A DNA stretch of 64,000 nucleotides from Luteimonas padinae (GTDB taxonomy: Bacteria > Pseudomonadota > Gammaproteobacteria > Xanthomonadales > Xanthomonadaceae). The first letter of the stretch is position 1; each line of letters starts with the position of its first letter. The notes beneath the pieces were generated by a model. It searched no databases. It was not told where the DNA came from and worked only from the letters and a program-made list of their open reading frames with translations. This document shows, in pieces, positions 47,571 to 56,943 of the stretch. The stretch spans positions 310,001 to 374,000 of the forward strand of contig NZ_BMZT01000001.1 of NCBI RefSeq assembly GCF_014652935.1. The letters are read 5' to 3'. A program made the translations under genes and the position numbers.

Positions 47571-48290
47571 GTGTCGATCCGCCTGAACAAGCACATCAGC
47601 GAGACCGGGGCGTGCTCGCGCCGCGAGGCCGACCGGCTGATCGGCGAGGGCCGGGTCACCGTCAACGGGATCCGCGCGCGCGTGGGTGCCGAAGTGGGCG
47701 AGGGCGACCAGGTGCTGGTCGACGGCCAGCCGCTGCGCGCCCGCAGCACGGCGCCGGGCAAGCGGCGCCACGTCTACATCGCCCTCTACAAGCCGGTGGG
47801 GATCACCTGCACCACCGAAGCCGGGGTGGCCGGCAACATCGTCGACTTCGTCGGCCACCAGGAGCGGATCTTCCCGATCGGCCGCCTGGACAAGGATTCC
47901 GAAGGCCTGATCCTGCTCACCAGCAACGGCGACATCGTCAACGCCGTCCTGCGGGCGGAGAACAAGCTGGAAAAGGAGTACCTGGTGGGGGTGAACAACC
48001 CGGTGACCGACGAGTTCCTGCGCGGCATGGCGCGCGGGGTGCCGGTGCATGGCCAGGTCACCCTGCCGTGCCGGACCGGCAAGCTCGGCCGCTACGGCTT
48101 CCGGGTGACCCTGGTGCAGGGCCTGAACCGGCAGATCCGCCTCATGGCCGCGCACTTCGGCTACCGGGTGAAGCGCCTGGTGCGGGTGCGGATCGGGCCG
48201 GTCCGGATCGGGCACCTGAAGCCGGGACGCTGGCGGAACCTCAGCGACGCCGAGCTGGCGGCGCTGGTCCCCAGCCGCGAGACCTGGTAG
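47571..48290 (+). CDS. rluF: 23S rRNA pseudouridine(2604) synthase RluF
   Basis: Makes pseudouridine 2604 in 23S rRNA. The 239-residue protein has an N-terminal S4 RNA-binding domain ([22 protein letters not shown]), the RsuA-family motif [18 protein letters not shown] with the catalytic Asp, and [46 protein letters not shown] closely follows E. coli RluF, rather than RsuA or RluB, but it lacks the long basic C-terminal tail of that protein. The start is a GTG at 47571. Confidence 0.9.
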   Translation: MSIRLNKHISETGACSRREADRLIGEGRVTVNGIRARVGAEVGEGDQVLVDGQPLRARSTAPGKRRHVYIALYKPVGITCTTEAGVAGNIVDFVGHQERIFPIGRLDKDSEGLILLTSNGDIVNAVLRAENKLEKEYLVGVNNPVTDEFLRGMARGVPVHGQVTLPCRTGKLGRYGFRVTLVQGLNRQIRLMAAHFGYRVKRLVRVRIGPVRIGHLKPGRWRNLSDAELAALVPSRETW

Positions 48291-48552
48291 CGGTGACTGT
48301 GGTGGCCGGCGCGCCGACGGCCGGCATCCGGCATTCACATTTGCAATCGAAAGTGCGGTATGGTGCGTCCACTGTTCAAAGCGGGATCACGGTACATCGT
48401 GGCTCCGGTGCGGTAGATCCAAGGTTTCAAGGCCGGTCAACGGCCGGGTCCTGACGATCCGCTCCATCGTTCCTGTGTTACCCCTTGCTTCGCAGTCTCG
48501 GATCCGCATCGCGGACCGTGCCAATCCAAAAACTGTTCCAAGGAGTAACACC
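48291..48552 (+). promoter_or_regulatory. Long upstream region and probable 5' leader of csp gene
   Basis: 262 bp without a gene between rluF and the cold-shock gene, unusually long for this window. Cold-shock genes often have long structured leaders that act as temperature sensors. TATGGT near 48359 could be a -10 box, which would give a leader of about 190 bases; no good -35 was found. AAGGAG (48540-48545) is the ribosome site. Confidence 0.4.
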
Positions 48553-48762
48553 ATGTCCGATCGTCAGACCGGCACCGTCAAGTGGTTCAACGACGCCAAG
48601 GGCTTCGGCTTCATCACCCCCGAGAGCGGCCAGGACCTGTTCGTGCACTTCCGTTCCATCCAGGGCACCGGCTTCAAGTCGCTGCAGGAAGGCCAGAAGG
48701 TCTCGTTCAAGGTCGTGCAGGGCCAGAAGGGCCTGCAGGCTGACGAAGTGCAGGCCATCTAA
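48553..48762 (+). CDS. CspA-family cold-shock protein
   Basis: A 69-residue single-stranded nucleic-acid-binding beta-barrel protein that melts RNA structure. It has [15 protein letters not shown] with the RNP1 motif and DLFVHF with RNP2, and the ending [16 protein letters not shown] lies 7 bases before the ATG at 48553. An upstream in-frame extension has no cold-shock homology. An intrinsic terminator follows 26 bp after the stop. Confidence 0.97.
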   Translation: MSDRQTGTVKWFNDAKGFGFITPESGQDLFVHFRSIQGTGFKSLQEGQKVSFKVVQGQKGLQADEVQAI

Positions 48763-48788
48763 GGCCTCGCGACTTCGCGAAAGACCAG

Positions 48789-48817
48789 GCCCCGGGCGGC
48801 GACGCCCGGGGCTTTTT
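48789..48817 (+). terminator. Rho-independent terminator after csp
   Basis: A perfect 10-bp stem GCCCCGGGCG / CGCCCGGGGC with loop GCGA, followed directly by TTTTT. Confidence 0.92.
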
Positions 48818-48901
48818 CGTGTGCGCGAAGGTGTGTGATCGCGGGCATCACGCACCGCGGGCTAGCCTTTTCACACAGCTGACTGGCACGGGGGATACGG
48901 G

Positions 48902-49750
48902 ATGCATCGCACACACAGGGTCGTCGCGCTGGCGCTGCTGCTGGCGTTCGCGCTGGCAGGCTGTCGCCGCGAAGCGGAAGTTCCGGGCGCCGCCGCCGAC
49001 GGCAGTCCGTCGACGCCGCAGGCGGCGCAGGACGCCGCGACCGCGACAGCGGGCCCGGTCCGGCTCGAGGACGTGATGGAGAGCGACCCGCGCTACATCC
49101 TCGGGATCAGCTATCCGCCGGGCATGGAGCGCTACCCCGGGCTCGCCGCGGAGCTCAAGCGCTACGCCGATGCCGCGCGCGGCGACCTGATGGAGGCCGT
49201 CGAGGCGCACGACCCCGCCGCCGGCAGCGCAGGCGTTCCCTACGACCTGACCCTTGCCTACGAAGTGCTGATGGACACGCCCACCGTGGTGGCCGTGCAG
49301 GCCTGGGGCACGCTGTACACCGGCGGAGCCCACGGCAATCCGCTGGTCGCGCGCTTCGTGTGGCTGCCACAGCGCGACGAGATGCTGCGCGCCGAGGCGC
49401 TGATCGCCGACCAGGGCGGCTGGGACGAGATCTCGGCCTTCGTGCGCGACGCCCTGCATGCGGCGCTGTCGCAGCGCCTGGACGCCGACGCCGTGGAGCC
49501 GGCCGACCGCGCGAAGCTCATGGGCAGCGGCAGCCGGATGATCGATGACGGCACCACCCCCGAACCCGGCAACTTCGCGCAGTTCGAACCGGTGCCGGGC
49601 GACGGCGGGCGCCTGCGCGCCCTGCGCTTCGTGTTCCCGCCCTACCAGGTCGGCCCGTACTCGGACGGCATGCAGACGGTGGAAGTGCCGGCGTCCGTGC
49701 TCCTGCCGCACCTCGCCCCGGAGTACCGCGACCTCTTCGCCGCCGGCTGA
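48902..49750 (+). CDS. DUF3298-containing lipoprotein
   Basis: A 282-residue predicted lipoprotein. Lipobox LAGC places the lipidated Cys at 21; an Ala/Asp/Thr-rich spacer to about residue 50; then a DUF4163/DUF3298-like domain, with LEVLMDTPTVV-like VLMDTPTVVAVQAWGTLYTGGAHGNP and FPPYQVGPYSDGMQTVEVP. Domains of this type are found in RsiV-like and other lysozyme-inhibitor-like proteins; role here unknown. It stands alone between csp and cfa. Confidence 0.82.
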   Translation: MHRTHRVVALALLLAFALAGCRREAEVPGAAADGSPSTPQAAQDAATATAGPVRLEDVMESDPRYILGISYPPGMERYPGLAAELKRYADAARGDLMEAVEAHDPAAGSAGVPYDLTLAYEVLMDTPTVVAVQAWGTLYTGGAHGNPLVARFVWLPQRDEMLRAEALIADQGGWDEISAFVRDALHAALSQRLDADAVEPADRAKLMGSGSRMIDDGTTPEPGNFAQFEPVPGDGGRLRALRFVFPPYQVGPYSDGMQTVEVPASVLLPHLAPEYRDLFAAG

Positions 49751-49823
49751 GCGACGCGCCCGCGGCTGGCCCTGGGCCCGCCGCCGGGGCTAGGATCCGC
49801 AGCGGGCCCTTCGGGAGCGCGCG

Positions 49824-50942
49824 ATGCATCCGCTCAGGGATCGCGTCCATGGCCTGCTGGCGGCGGCCGACGTGCGGGTCGACGGCGACAGGCCCTGGGA
49901 CATGCAGGTCCACGATGCCAGGCTGCTGGCCGGCGGCTCGCTCGCGCTGGGCGACGCCTACATGGACGGCTGGTGGGATGCGCGCTCGCTGGACGGGCTG
50001 CTGGCGCGCCTGCTGGCCGCGCGCGTCGACCGCCGCGTGCGCGGCGCCGCCGACCTGCGCGACGCAGTGGCCGCGCGGCTGTGGAACCTGCAGCTGGGGC
50101 ATCGCGCCTTCGCGGTCGGCGAGCGCCACTACGACCTCGGCAACGACCTCTACCAGGCCATGCTGGGCCGCCGGCTGGTGTACAGCTGCGGCTACTGGCA
50201 CGACCGCGACGGCCGGCGCGCGGCCTCGCTCGACGCCGCCCAGGAGGCCAAGCTCGACCTGGCCTGCCGCAAGCTCGGCCTGCGCCCCGGCATGCGCCTG
50301 CTCGACATCGGCTGCGGCTGGGGCGAGATGCTGAAGTTCGCCGCCGAGCGCTACGGCATCGAGGGCGTGGGCGTGACCATCTCGCGCGAGCAGCAGGCCC
50401 TTGCCAGCGCGCTGTGCAAGGGGCTGCCCGTGGAGGTCCGGCTGCAGGACTACCGCGAGCTGCGCGGCGAACGCTTCGACCGGGTGGTGTCGATCGGCAT
50501 GTTCGAGCACGTCGGCGTGCGCAACTATCGCGGCTATTTCAAGCTGGTGCGCTCGCTGCTGCTGCCGGACGGACTGTTCCTGCTGCACAGCATCGGTGGC
50601 AACGTCTCGCGCCGGCGCACCGATCCCTGGATCGCCCGGCACATCTTCCCGAACTCGATGCTGCCCTCGGCGCGGCAGGTGGCGGAGGCCGCAGAGGGAC
50701 TGTTCGTGATCGAGGACTGGCACAACTTCGGCGCCGACTACGACCTCACGCTGCAGGCCTGGCGCGACAATATCGAGGCCGCCTGGGAGCGGCTGCCCGC
50801 GCGCTACGACGAACGCTTCCGGCGCATGTGGCGGTACTACCTCGCCGGCTCCATGGCGAGCTTCAGGACGCGGCGGATCCAGCTCTGGCAGATCCTGCTG
50901 TCGCCGGAGGGCGTTCCCGGCGGCATCGTCGCGCCGCGCTGA
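49824..50942 (+). CDS. cfa: Cyclopropane-fatty-acyl-phospholipid synthase
   Basis: Uses S-adenosylmethionine to methylenate unsaturated phospholipid acyl chains, usually in stationary phase or under acid stress. The 372-residue protein has an N-terminal lipid-binding domain (about 1-110, DMQVHDARLLAGGSLALGDAYMDGWW) and a methyltransferase domain with LLDIGCGWGEMLKFAAERYGIEGVGVTIS (SAM-binding), HYDLGNDLYQAMLGRRLVYSCGYW and FDRVVSIGMFEHVGVRNYRGYF. Standard length. It is convergent with dcp across a REP doublet. Confidence 0.95.
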   Translation: MHPLRDRVHGLLAAADVRVDGDRPWDMQVHDARLLAGGSLALGDAYMDGWWDARSLDGLLARLLAARVDRRVRGAADLRDAVAARLWNLQLGHRAFAVGERHYDLGNDLYQAMLGRRLVYSCGYWHDRDGRRAASLDAAQEAKLDLACRKLGLRPGMRLLDIGCGWGEMLKFAAERYGIEGVGVTISREQQALASALCKGLPVEVRLQDYRELRGERFDRVVSIGMFEHVGVRNYRGYFKLVRSLLLPDGLFLLHSIGGNVSRRRTDPWIARHIFPNSMLPSARQVAEAAEGLFVIEDWHNFGADYDLTLQAWRDNIEAAWERLPARYDERFRRMWRYYLAGSMASFRTRRIQLWQILLSPEGVPGGIVAPR

Positions 50943-51003
50943 CGCCGGCAACCCGGTCGCTGACGATCTGATCGAGCCTTCCCGCTCCCCGCCCCCCGCC
51001 CCC

Positions 51004-51071
51004 TGTAGGAGCAGCTACAGCTGCGACCGGTTGTTGCCGACAGGCCGGTCGCAGCTGTAGCTGCTCCTACA
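51004..51071. repeat. GTAG-REP doublet 4 (cfa-dcp)
   Basis: Arms 51004-51030 and 51045-51071 are 27-bp inverted repeats with a 14-bp loop, TGTAGGAGCAGCTACAGCTG core. Located between convergent cfa and dcp. Confidence 0.9.
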
Positions 51072-51129
51072 GGAGGAGGGCGCGGGCGGAAAGAACTTCC
51101 CCCGCCGGAGCGGGGGAAGTGGTGTGGCG

Positions 51130-53349
51130 TCAGTCCTGCCGGGTGGCTTCGGCCGGCGGGGCGCCGTCCTCGACCGCGCCGTCCAGGCCGCGCTTGACCA
51201 GCAGCGGGCGGATGTCCGGATCCTTGCCCGAGAAGTCCTTGAACAGCTGCAGCGCGTCCTTGCTGCCGCCCTGCGACAGCAGCGTGGCGCGGAAGCGGTC
51301 GCCGTTGGCGCGGGTCAGGCCGCCGTTCTCCTCGATCCAGGCCACGGTGTTGGCGTCCAGCACCTCGGACCAGATGTAGGCGTAGTAGCCGGCCGCGTAG
51401 CCGCCCATGATGTGGCTGAAGTAGGTGGTGCGGTAGCGCGGCGACACCGCGGCGAAGTCCAGGCCGGCGGCCTTGAGCGCGGCGGCCTCGGTGTCGAGGA
51501 TGTCGCCGGCCTTCGGCAGCCGGTCGGCCGGCAGCTGGTGCAGGTACTGGTCGAGCATGGCCGCGCCCAGGTACTCGGTGGTGGCGAAGCCCTGGTTGAA
51601 CTTGGCGGTGGCGACCACCTTGTCCAGCAGCGCCTGCGGCATCGGCTCGCCGGTCTCGTGGTGCTTGGCGTAGTTGGCCAGGATCGACGGCCAGTCGGCC
51701 CACATCTCGTTGACCTGCGAGGGGAACTCGACGAAGTCGCGCGGCACGCTGGTGCCGGAGAAGTAGGGGTACTTCACGTCCGAGAACATGCCGTGCAGCG
51801 CATGCCCGAACTCGTGGAACATCGTGGTGACCTCGTCCCAGGTCAGCAGCGTCGGCTTGCCGGCCTCGGGCTTGGGGATGTTCTGGTGGTTGGCCACCAC
51901 CGGCTTCGTGCCTTCCAGCTCCGACTGCGAGACGTAGGAGCTCATCCAGGCGCCACCGCGCTTGGAGTCGCGCGCGTAGGGATCGAAGATGAAGAAGGCG
52001 AGCTGGCTGCCGTCGGCGTTGGAAACCTCGTAGACCCAGGTGTCCTCGTGGTACTTCGGCAGGTCGGTGCGCGGCTTGAAGGTGATGCCGTAGAGCTGGG
52101 TGGCGGCGAAGAACACGCCGTTCTCCAGCACGTTCTTCATTTCCAGGTAGGGCTTGAGCTGCGACTCGTCGAAGTCGTATTCGGCCTTGCGCACCTTCTC
52201 GGTGTAGTAGGCCCAGTCCCAGGGTTGGAGCTGGAAGGTCGGCTCGCCCTTGGCCTTCTGCTCGGCGTCGATCATGGCCTGCAGCTTGCCGGCCTCGCGG
52301 CGGGCGTTGGCGACGGCGGCCGGGGCCAGCTGGCCGAGCATGGCGTTCACGGCTTCGGTGGTCTTGGCGGTTTCGCCGTCGAGCACGTAGTCGGCGTAGG
52401 TGTCGAAGCCCAGCATCTTCGCGCGCTCGGCGCGCAGCTCGAGCACGCGCGACACCAGCGCGGTGTTGTCCCACTGGTTGCCGCGCGCGCCGCGGACCAC
52501 CGAGGCCTTGTGGATGCGCTCGCGCAGTTCGCGGTTGGCGAGCTGCGACAGCGGCGGCTGGCCGGTGGTGTTGAGCAGGGTGATGACGTACTTGCCCTCG
52601 TGGCCGCGGGCCTTGGCCGCGTTGGCGGCGGTCTGGATCTGCTCGGGGCTCAGGCCCTCGAGCTCGGCGGCGGTGTCGACCACCACGGCGGAGTCGTTGA
52701 CCTCGGCCAGCACGTTCTGGCTGAAGGTCGTGCCCAGCGTCGCCAGCTCGGAGTTGATCTCCTTCAGGCGCGCCTTCTGGCCCTCGTCGAGCGCGGCGCC
52801 GGCGCGGACCAGGTCCTTGTAGTACTCCTCGACCAGGCGCACGCCCTCGGCGTCCAGGCCCAGGCCGGCGCGGCCGTCGTACAGCGTCTTGATGCGCGCG
52901 AACAGCTTCGGATCCAGCGCGATCGCGTCGCGGTGGGCGGCGAACTTCGCCGAATAGTCGGCCTGCAGCTTCTTGCGGGTGTCGTTGGTGTCGGTGCCGA
53001 CCAGGTTGAAGAACACGCGCATCGCGCGGCCCAGGGTCTCGCCGTTGGTTTCCAGGGCGAGGATGGTGTTCTCGAACGTCGGCGCTTCGGGGTTGTCGGC
53101 GATCGCGCGGACCTCGGCCAGCTGCTCGGCCATGCCGGCGTCGAAGGCCGGGGCGAAGTGCTCGTCCTTGATGCGGTCGAAGTGCGGGTACTGCAGCGGC
53201 AGCGTGCTCTTCGCGGCGAAGGGATTGCCCTTGAGGGCCTCGGCGCTGGCGGACATGGCGGACTCCGCGCTGCTGGTCTGGGCGAAGGCGGGCGACATGG
53301 CGGCGCCGGCGAGGGCGACGGCCAGGGCGAGGGACAGCGGATGCTTCAT
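51130..53349 (-). CDS. dcp: M3-family peptidyl-dipeptidase Dcp
   Basis: A zinc peptidase that removes dipeptides from the C-terminus of oligopeptides. The 739-residue precursor has a signal peptide (MKHPLSLALAVALAGAAMSPAFA), which suggests a periplasmic protein rather than a cytoplasmic one as in E. coli. Zinc motif H512-EFGH-H516 is intact in TMFHEFGHALHG, with the third ligand in FVEFPSQVNEMW. YSRSSYF-like AYFSHIMGGYAAGYYAYIWSEVLDAN is the M3 C-terminal signature. With the M14 peptidase and POT transporter this adds to a picture of peptide use. Confidence 0.95.
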   Translation of the reverse strand: MKHPLSLALAVALAGAAMSPAFAQTSSAESAMSASAEALKGNPFAAKSTLPLQYPHFDRIKDEHFAPAFDAGMAEQLAEVRAIADNPEAPTFENTILALETNGETLGRAMRVFFNLVGTDTNDTRKKLQADYSAKFAAHRDAIALDPKLFARIKTLYDGRAGLGLDAEGVRLVEEYYKDLVRAGAALDEGQKARLKEINSELATLGTTFSQNVLAEVNDSAVVVDTAAELEGLSPEQIQTAANAAKARGHEGKYVITLLNTTGQPPLSQLANRELRERIHKASVVRGARGNQWDNTALVSRVLELRAERAKMLGFDTYADYVLDGETAKTTEAVNAMLGQLAPAAVANARREAGKLQAMIDAEQKAKGEPTFQLQPWDWAYYTEKVRKAEYDFDESQLKPYLEMKNVLENGVFFAATQLYGITFKPRTDLPKYHEDTWVYEVSNADGSQLAFFIFDPYARDSKRGGAWMSSYVSQSELEGTKPVVANHQNIPKPEAGKPTLLTWDEVTTMFHEFGHALHGMFSDVKYPYFSGTSVPRDFVEFPSQVNEMWADWPSILANYAKHHETGEPMPQALLDKVVATAKFNQGFATTEYLGAAMLDQYLHQLPADRLPKAGDILDTEAAALKAAGLDFAAVSPRYRTTYFSHIMGGYAAGYYAYIWSEVLDANTVAWIEENGGLTRANGDRFRATLLSQGGSKDALQLFKDFSGKDPDIRPLLVKRGLDGAVEDGAPPAEATRQD

Positions 53350-53445
53350 CAGGGAATTCCTTGCGGGACTGAGTCCCCTAGGGTACCCCGGGCGGCCGCG
53401 GCGGCTCCCGTGACGAATGGCACGGTGCCGCCGCTCCCGCAGTGG

Positions 53446-53868
53446 TCAGCGGACGATCGTGACCGGGATGTCCGTCTGGGCGATCACCTTGCTCGACACC
53501 GAGCCCAGCAGGATGCCCTTGACCGAGCCGCGGCCGTGGGAGCCCATCACCACGATGTCGACCCTGTTGCTGCCGCCGGCGGCGAGGATGGCCTCGGCCG
53601 GTTCGCCGACCACGGCCAGCTCGCGCACGTCGGCCTTGCTGCGGGCCAGCGCCTTGCGTGCGGGGGCCAGCATGCGCTCGTGGTTTTCGGCGTGGATCCT
53701 GTCCATCGCGTCCTTCCCGATCTTGCTGACCACGCCCGGGAAGGGAGCGGCGTCCACGGCAACCAGGAAGATCTTCGCGGGCTTGGCCAGGCTCTTCGCA
53801 AGCGCATTGGCGTGCTTCGCGGCGCGGACGCTGATATCGCTGCCGTCGACGGCGACCAGGATCTTCAT
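53446..53868 (-). CDS. Universal stress protein, UspA family
   Basis: A 140-residue cytoplasmic protein of the USP fold: KILVAVDGSDISVRAAKHA at the start and, at the C-terminus, the ATP-binding pattern GSHGRGSVKGILLGSVSSKV (G-x2-G-x9-G-S/T), so it is likely to be an ATP-binding UspFG-type member. The ATG at 53868 has GAGGAAA seven bases upstream. It is downstream of the FNR gene with 76 bp between them and may be co-transcribed. Confidence 0.93.
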   Translation of the reverse strand: MKILVAVDGSDISVRAAKHANALAKSLAKPAKIFLVAVDAAPFPGVVSKIGKDAMDRIHAENHERMLAPARKALARSKADVRELAVVGEPAEAILAAGGSNRVDIVVMGSHGRGSVKGILLGSVSSKVIAQTDIPVTIVR

Positions 53869-53944
53869 GCGGGGTTTCCTCGGTTCGTGCGTGATGTGCG
53901 GGATTCTACGCGGTGGCAGGCGTCCGGGCATGGCGCTTGCCGGG

Positions 53945-54754
53945 TCACTTCTCGACGAAGGCGCGCTCGAACACGTAGTCGCCGATGGCACCGATGCGCA
54001 TCGAGGGCTTGAAGCCGCGGCCGTCGAGCAGGGCGCGGAAATCGGCCAGCATGCCCGGGCTGCCGCAGATCATCGCCCGGTCCTTCGCCGGATCCAGCGC
54101 GTCCAGGCCGAGGTCGGACATCATCTGGCCGGTTGCCATCATGTCGGTCAGGCGACCGCGCCGGGGGCGCCCGTCGAAGACGAAGTCCTCGCGGGTCACC
54201 GCAGGGTAGTAGACCAGCCGCTCGCGCAGGATGTCGCCCAGCAGCTCGTGCTGCGGCAGCTCGTTGACGATGTAGTCGCGGTAGCAGAGGTCGGCCTCGT
54301 GGCGCACGCCGTGGCAGAGCACCACGCGCTCGAAGCGCTCGTAGGTTTCCGGGTCCTTGATCACCGACATCCACGGCGCCAGGCCGGTGCCGGTGCCCAG
54401 GAGGTACAGGTTGCGGCCCGGGTGCAGGTCGCTGATCAGCAGGGTGCCGGTGGGCTTGCGGCCGATCAGGACCTCGTCGCCGGGCCTGATGTGCTGCAGG
54501 CGGGACGTCAGCGGGCCATCGGGCACCTTGATGCTGAAGAACTCGAGCTGCTCTTCCCACTTCGCGCTGGCGATCGAGTACGCGCGCATCAGCGGCTTCA
54601 TGCCGCCGCCGGGCTGCTCGACCGGCAGGCCGATCATCACGAACTGGCCGTTGTCGAAGCGGAAGCCGTCGTCGCGGGTGGTGGTGAAGCTGAAGTAGTC
54701 GTCCGTCCAGTGACGGACGTCCAGCACCGTCTCGGTGCCAAACGCGGAGGACAT
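53945..54754 (-). CDS. fpr: Ferredoxin/flavodoxin--NADP+ reductase
   Basis: Transfers electrons between NADPH and ferredoxin or flavodoxin. The 269-residue FAD enzyme has RAYSIAS (FAD-binding RxYS), GRKPTGTLLISDLHPGRNLYLLGTGTGLAPWMSVI (NADP-binding) and CGSPGMLADF, with the C-terminal YVFERAFVEK typical of subclass I bacterial FNRs (Azotobacter type). It is a likely partner for the FdxA ferredoxin at 7.2-7.5 kb. GGGA lies a few bases before the ATG at 54754. Confidence 0.94.
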   Translation of the reverse strand: MSSAFGTETVLDVRHWTDDYFSFTTTRDDGFRFDNGQFVMIGLPVEQPGGGMKPLMRAYSIASAKWEEQLEFFSIKVPDGPLTSRLQHIRPGDEVLIGRKPTGTLLISDLHPGRNLYLLGTGTGLAPWMSVIKDPETYERFERVVLCHGVRHEADLCYRDYIVNELPQHELLGDILRERLVYYPAVTREDFVFDGRPRRGRLTDMMATGQMMSDLGLDALDPAKDRAMICGSPGMLADFRALLDGRGFKPSMRIGAIGDYVFERAFVEK

Positions 54755-54812
54755 GCGGGACCATCTGAAGGGGAGGAAACCCGCCCATTGTACGCCGCCC
54801 CAGCCTCCCCCC

Positions 54813-54884
54813 TGTAGGAGCAGCTACAGCTGCGACCCCGATCTGGCGACAGCGATACGGGTCGCAGCTGTAGCTGCTCCTACA
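54813..54884. repeat. GTAG-REP doublet 5 (fpr-ABC exporter)
   Basis: Arms 54813-54838 and 54859-54884, 26-bp inverted repeats, loop 20 bp. It lies after the stop of the ABC exporter gene and before the start of fpr, both on the minus strand. Confidence 0.9.
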
Positions 54885-54915
54885 GGGCGGGGGCGGGCAG
54901 GAGGGAGGGGCGGGC

Positions 54916-56811
54916 TCAGCGGTATCCGGCGGCCTGGAGCTCGAACAGCTCGGCGTAGCGGCCGCCTGCGGCCATCAGTGCGTCGTGGGTGCCGCTGGCC
55001 TCGATCCGGCCGTCGGCCATCACCAGGATGCGGTCGGCCATGCGCACGCTCGAGAACCGGTGCGAGATGAGGATCGCGGTGCGGTTGTCGGAAAGCTCGC
55101 GGAAGCGCTGGAACACTTCGTATTCGCTGCGGGCATCGAGCGCGGCGGTGGGTTCGTCAAGGATCATCACCTGCGCGTCGCGCATGTAGGCGCGGGCGAT
55201 GGCGATCTTCTGCCACTGGCCGCCGGACAGGTCGACGCCGGTCTTGAAGCGGCGCCCGATGATCTGGTCGTAGCCCAGCGGCAGGCCGGCGACGACCTCG
55301 TCGGCCATGGCGCGGCGGGCGGCGGCCTCGATCCGGCCGCGGTCGCCCATGGCGTCGATCTGGCCGACGCCGATGTTCTCGGCCGCGGTCATGTGGAAGC
55401 GCACGAAGTCCTGGAAGATCACGCCGATGTTGGCGCGCAGGTCGTCGAGGTCGTAGTCGCGCAGGTCGCGGCCGTCCAGCAGGATCCGGCCCTCGTCGGG
55501 GTCGTACAGGCGCGCCAGCAGCTTCACCAGGGTGGTCTTGCCGGCGCCGTTCTCGCCCACCAGCGCCAGCACCTCGCCCGCGCGCAGCTCGAGGTCGACG
55601 TGGCGCAGCGCCCAGCGGGCGGCGTCGGGATAGCGGAAGCCGACGTTCTCGAACACGAAGCCGGCGGTGATCGGGCGCGGGATGGGGGAGGCGCCTGGCT
55701 TCGAGACGATTTCCGGCTGGATCTCGAAGAAGGAGTACAGGTCGTCGAGGTACATGGCCTGGCCGGCCACCTGCGAGAAGCCCACCAGCAGGCCCTCCAG
55801 CAGCTGGCGCAGGCGCCGGAAGCTGCCGGCGAGGAAGGTGAGGTCGCCGATGGTGAAGTCGCCGCGCACCGTGCGCCAGGCGATGTAGGCATAGGCCACG
55901 TAGTAGCCCAGCGTGCCCAGCGCGGCCAGCAGCGTGCCCCAGAACGCGCGCCGCCGCGCCAGCCGGCGGTTGGCCACCAGGAAGGCCTGCGACAGCGTGC
56001 GGAAGCGCTCCACCAGGAAGCGGTGCAGCCCGAAGATCTTCACTTCCTTGGCGGTGTCGACGCTGGCGCCGGTCTGGCGCAGGTATTCCAGCTGCCGGCG
56101 CTCGGCCGTCCACTGGAAGTTGAGCGAATAGTTCAGCGCGTTGAAGTGCGATTCGCCGATGAACGCCGGGATCAGGGCCACCGCCAGCAGCAGGATCAGC
56201 CAGGGCGCGTAGACCAGGAGGCCGGCGGCGAAGCTGATGATGGTGACGATGTCCTGCACCTGGCCGAACAGCTGGCCCATCAGGCTCATGCGGCCCATGG
56301 TCTGCCGCCGCGCGCGGTCCAGCCGGTCCTGCAGCTCGGGGTCCTCGAAGTCCTCGAGGTCGAGCGTGGCCGCGTGCTCCATCAGGCGCACGCTGGCGGC
56401 GTTGGTGAACATCTCCGACAGCACCTGGTCGCAGTAGGACACCAGGCGGCCGAGCAGGTCGGACAGGATCGCCAGCCCGAACTCGGCGGCCAGCAGCAGG
56501 GCCAGGTGGTCGAGGACGCCGCTGCGCCAGGCCTCGGCGATGCCGCCGCCGATGGCGCCGGCCCCCACCAGGCCGATGGCCTCGTCGATGATCAGCTTGC
56601 CCAGGTAGAGCATCGCCACCGGCAGCAGCGCCCGCAGCAGGCGCAGCGTCATGGTGGCGAGGGTCAGCGGCCGGCTGGTGCGCCAGATCTCGCGCAGGAA
56701 GGGCGGCAGGTTGCGCAGGGCGTTGACGCGCTCGCGGAACGAGGGGCGTCCGGCCTGCGGATCGGGGGAGGGGGCGGTGCGGGCGGCGGCGCCGGGGGCT
56801 GGGGTCGACAT
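54916..56811 (-). CDS. ABC exporter, fused permease and ATPase
   Basis: A 631-residue type IV ABC half-transporter working as a dimer: a membrane domain of six helices (about residues 50-335) and an ATPase domain (about 380-620). Walker A GENGAGKTTLVKLLARLYDPDEG, signature LSGGQWQKIAIARAYM and Walker B VMILDEPTAALDARSE are intact. An N-terminal soluble stretch of about 30 residues, rich in Ala/Pro, precedes the first helix. Substrate unknown: lipid or peptide export are possibilities. The gene stands alone. Confidence 0.92.
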   Translation of the reverse strand: MSTPAPGAAARTAPSPDPQAGRPSFRERVNALRNLPPFLREIWRTSRPLTLATMTLRLLRALLPVAMLYLGKLIIDEAIGLVGAGAIGGGIAEAWRSGVLDHLALLLAAEFGLAILSDLLGRLVSYCDQVLSEMFTNAASVRLMEHAATLDLEDFEDPELQDRLDRARRQTMGRMSLMGQLFGQVQDIVTIISFAAGLLVYAPWLILLLAVALIPAFIGESHFNALNYSLNFQWTAERRQLEYLRQTGASVDTAKEVKIFGLHRFLVERFRTLSQAFLVANRRLARRRAFWGTLLAALGTLGYYVAYAYIAWRTVRGDFTIGDLTFLAGSFRRLRQLLEGLLVGFSQVAGQAMYLDDLYSFFEIQPEIVSKPGASPIPRPITAGFVFENVGFRYPDAARWALRHVDLELRAGEVLALVGENGAGKTTLVKLLARLYDPDEGRILLDGRDLRDYDLDDLRANIGVIFQDFVRFHMTAAENIGVGQIDAMGDRGRIEAAARRAMADEVVAGLPLGYDQIIGRRFKTGVDLSGGQWQKIAIARAYMRDAQVMILDEPTAALDARSEYEVFQRFRELSDNRTAILISHRFSSVRMADRILVMADGRIEASGTHDALMAAGGRYAELFELQAAGYR

Positions 56812-56943
56812 CGACGCATCATGCCGCGGGCGGCCTGAGCGTGCGAGTGAGGCGGCAGGCCACCTGGCCGCCCCGGCCGGGCGTCGCGGGCAGCGGCCGC
56901 CGTCGCGGTCGGCGGGACCTGCTCCCGCCGACCGTGCGGACGA

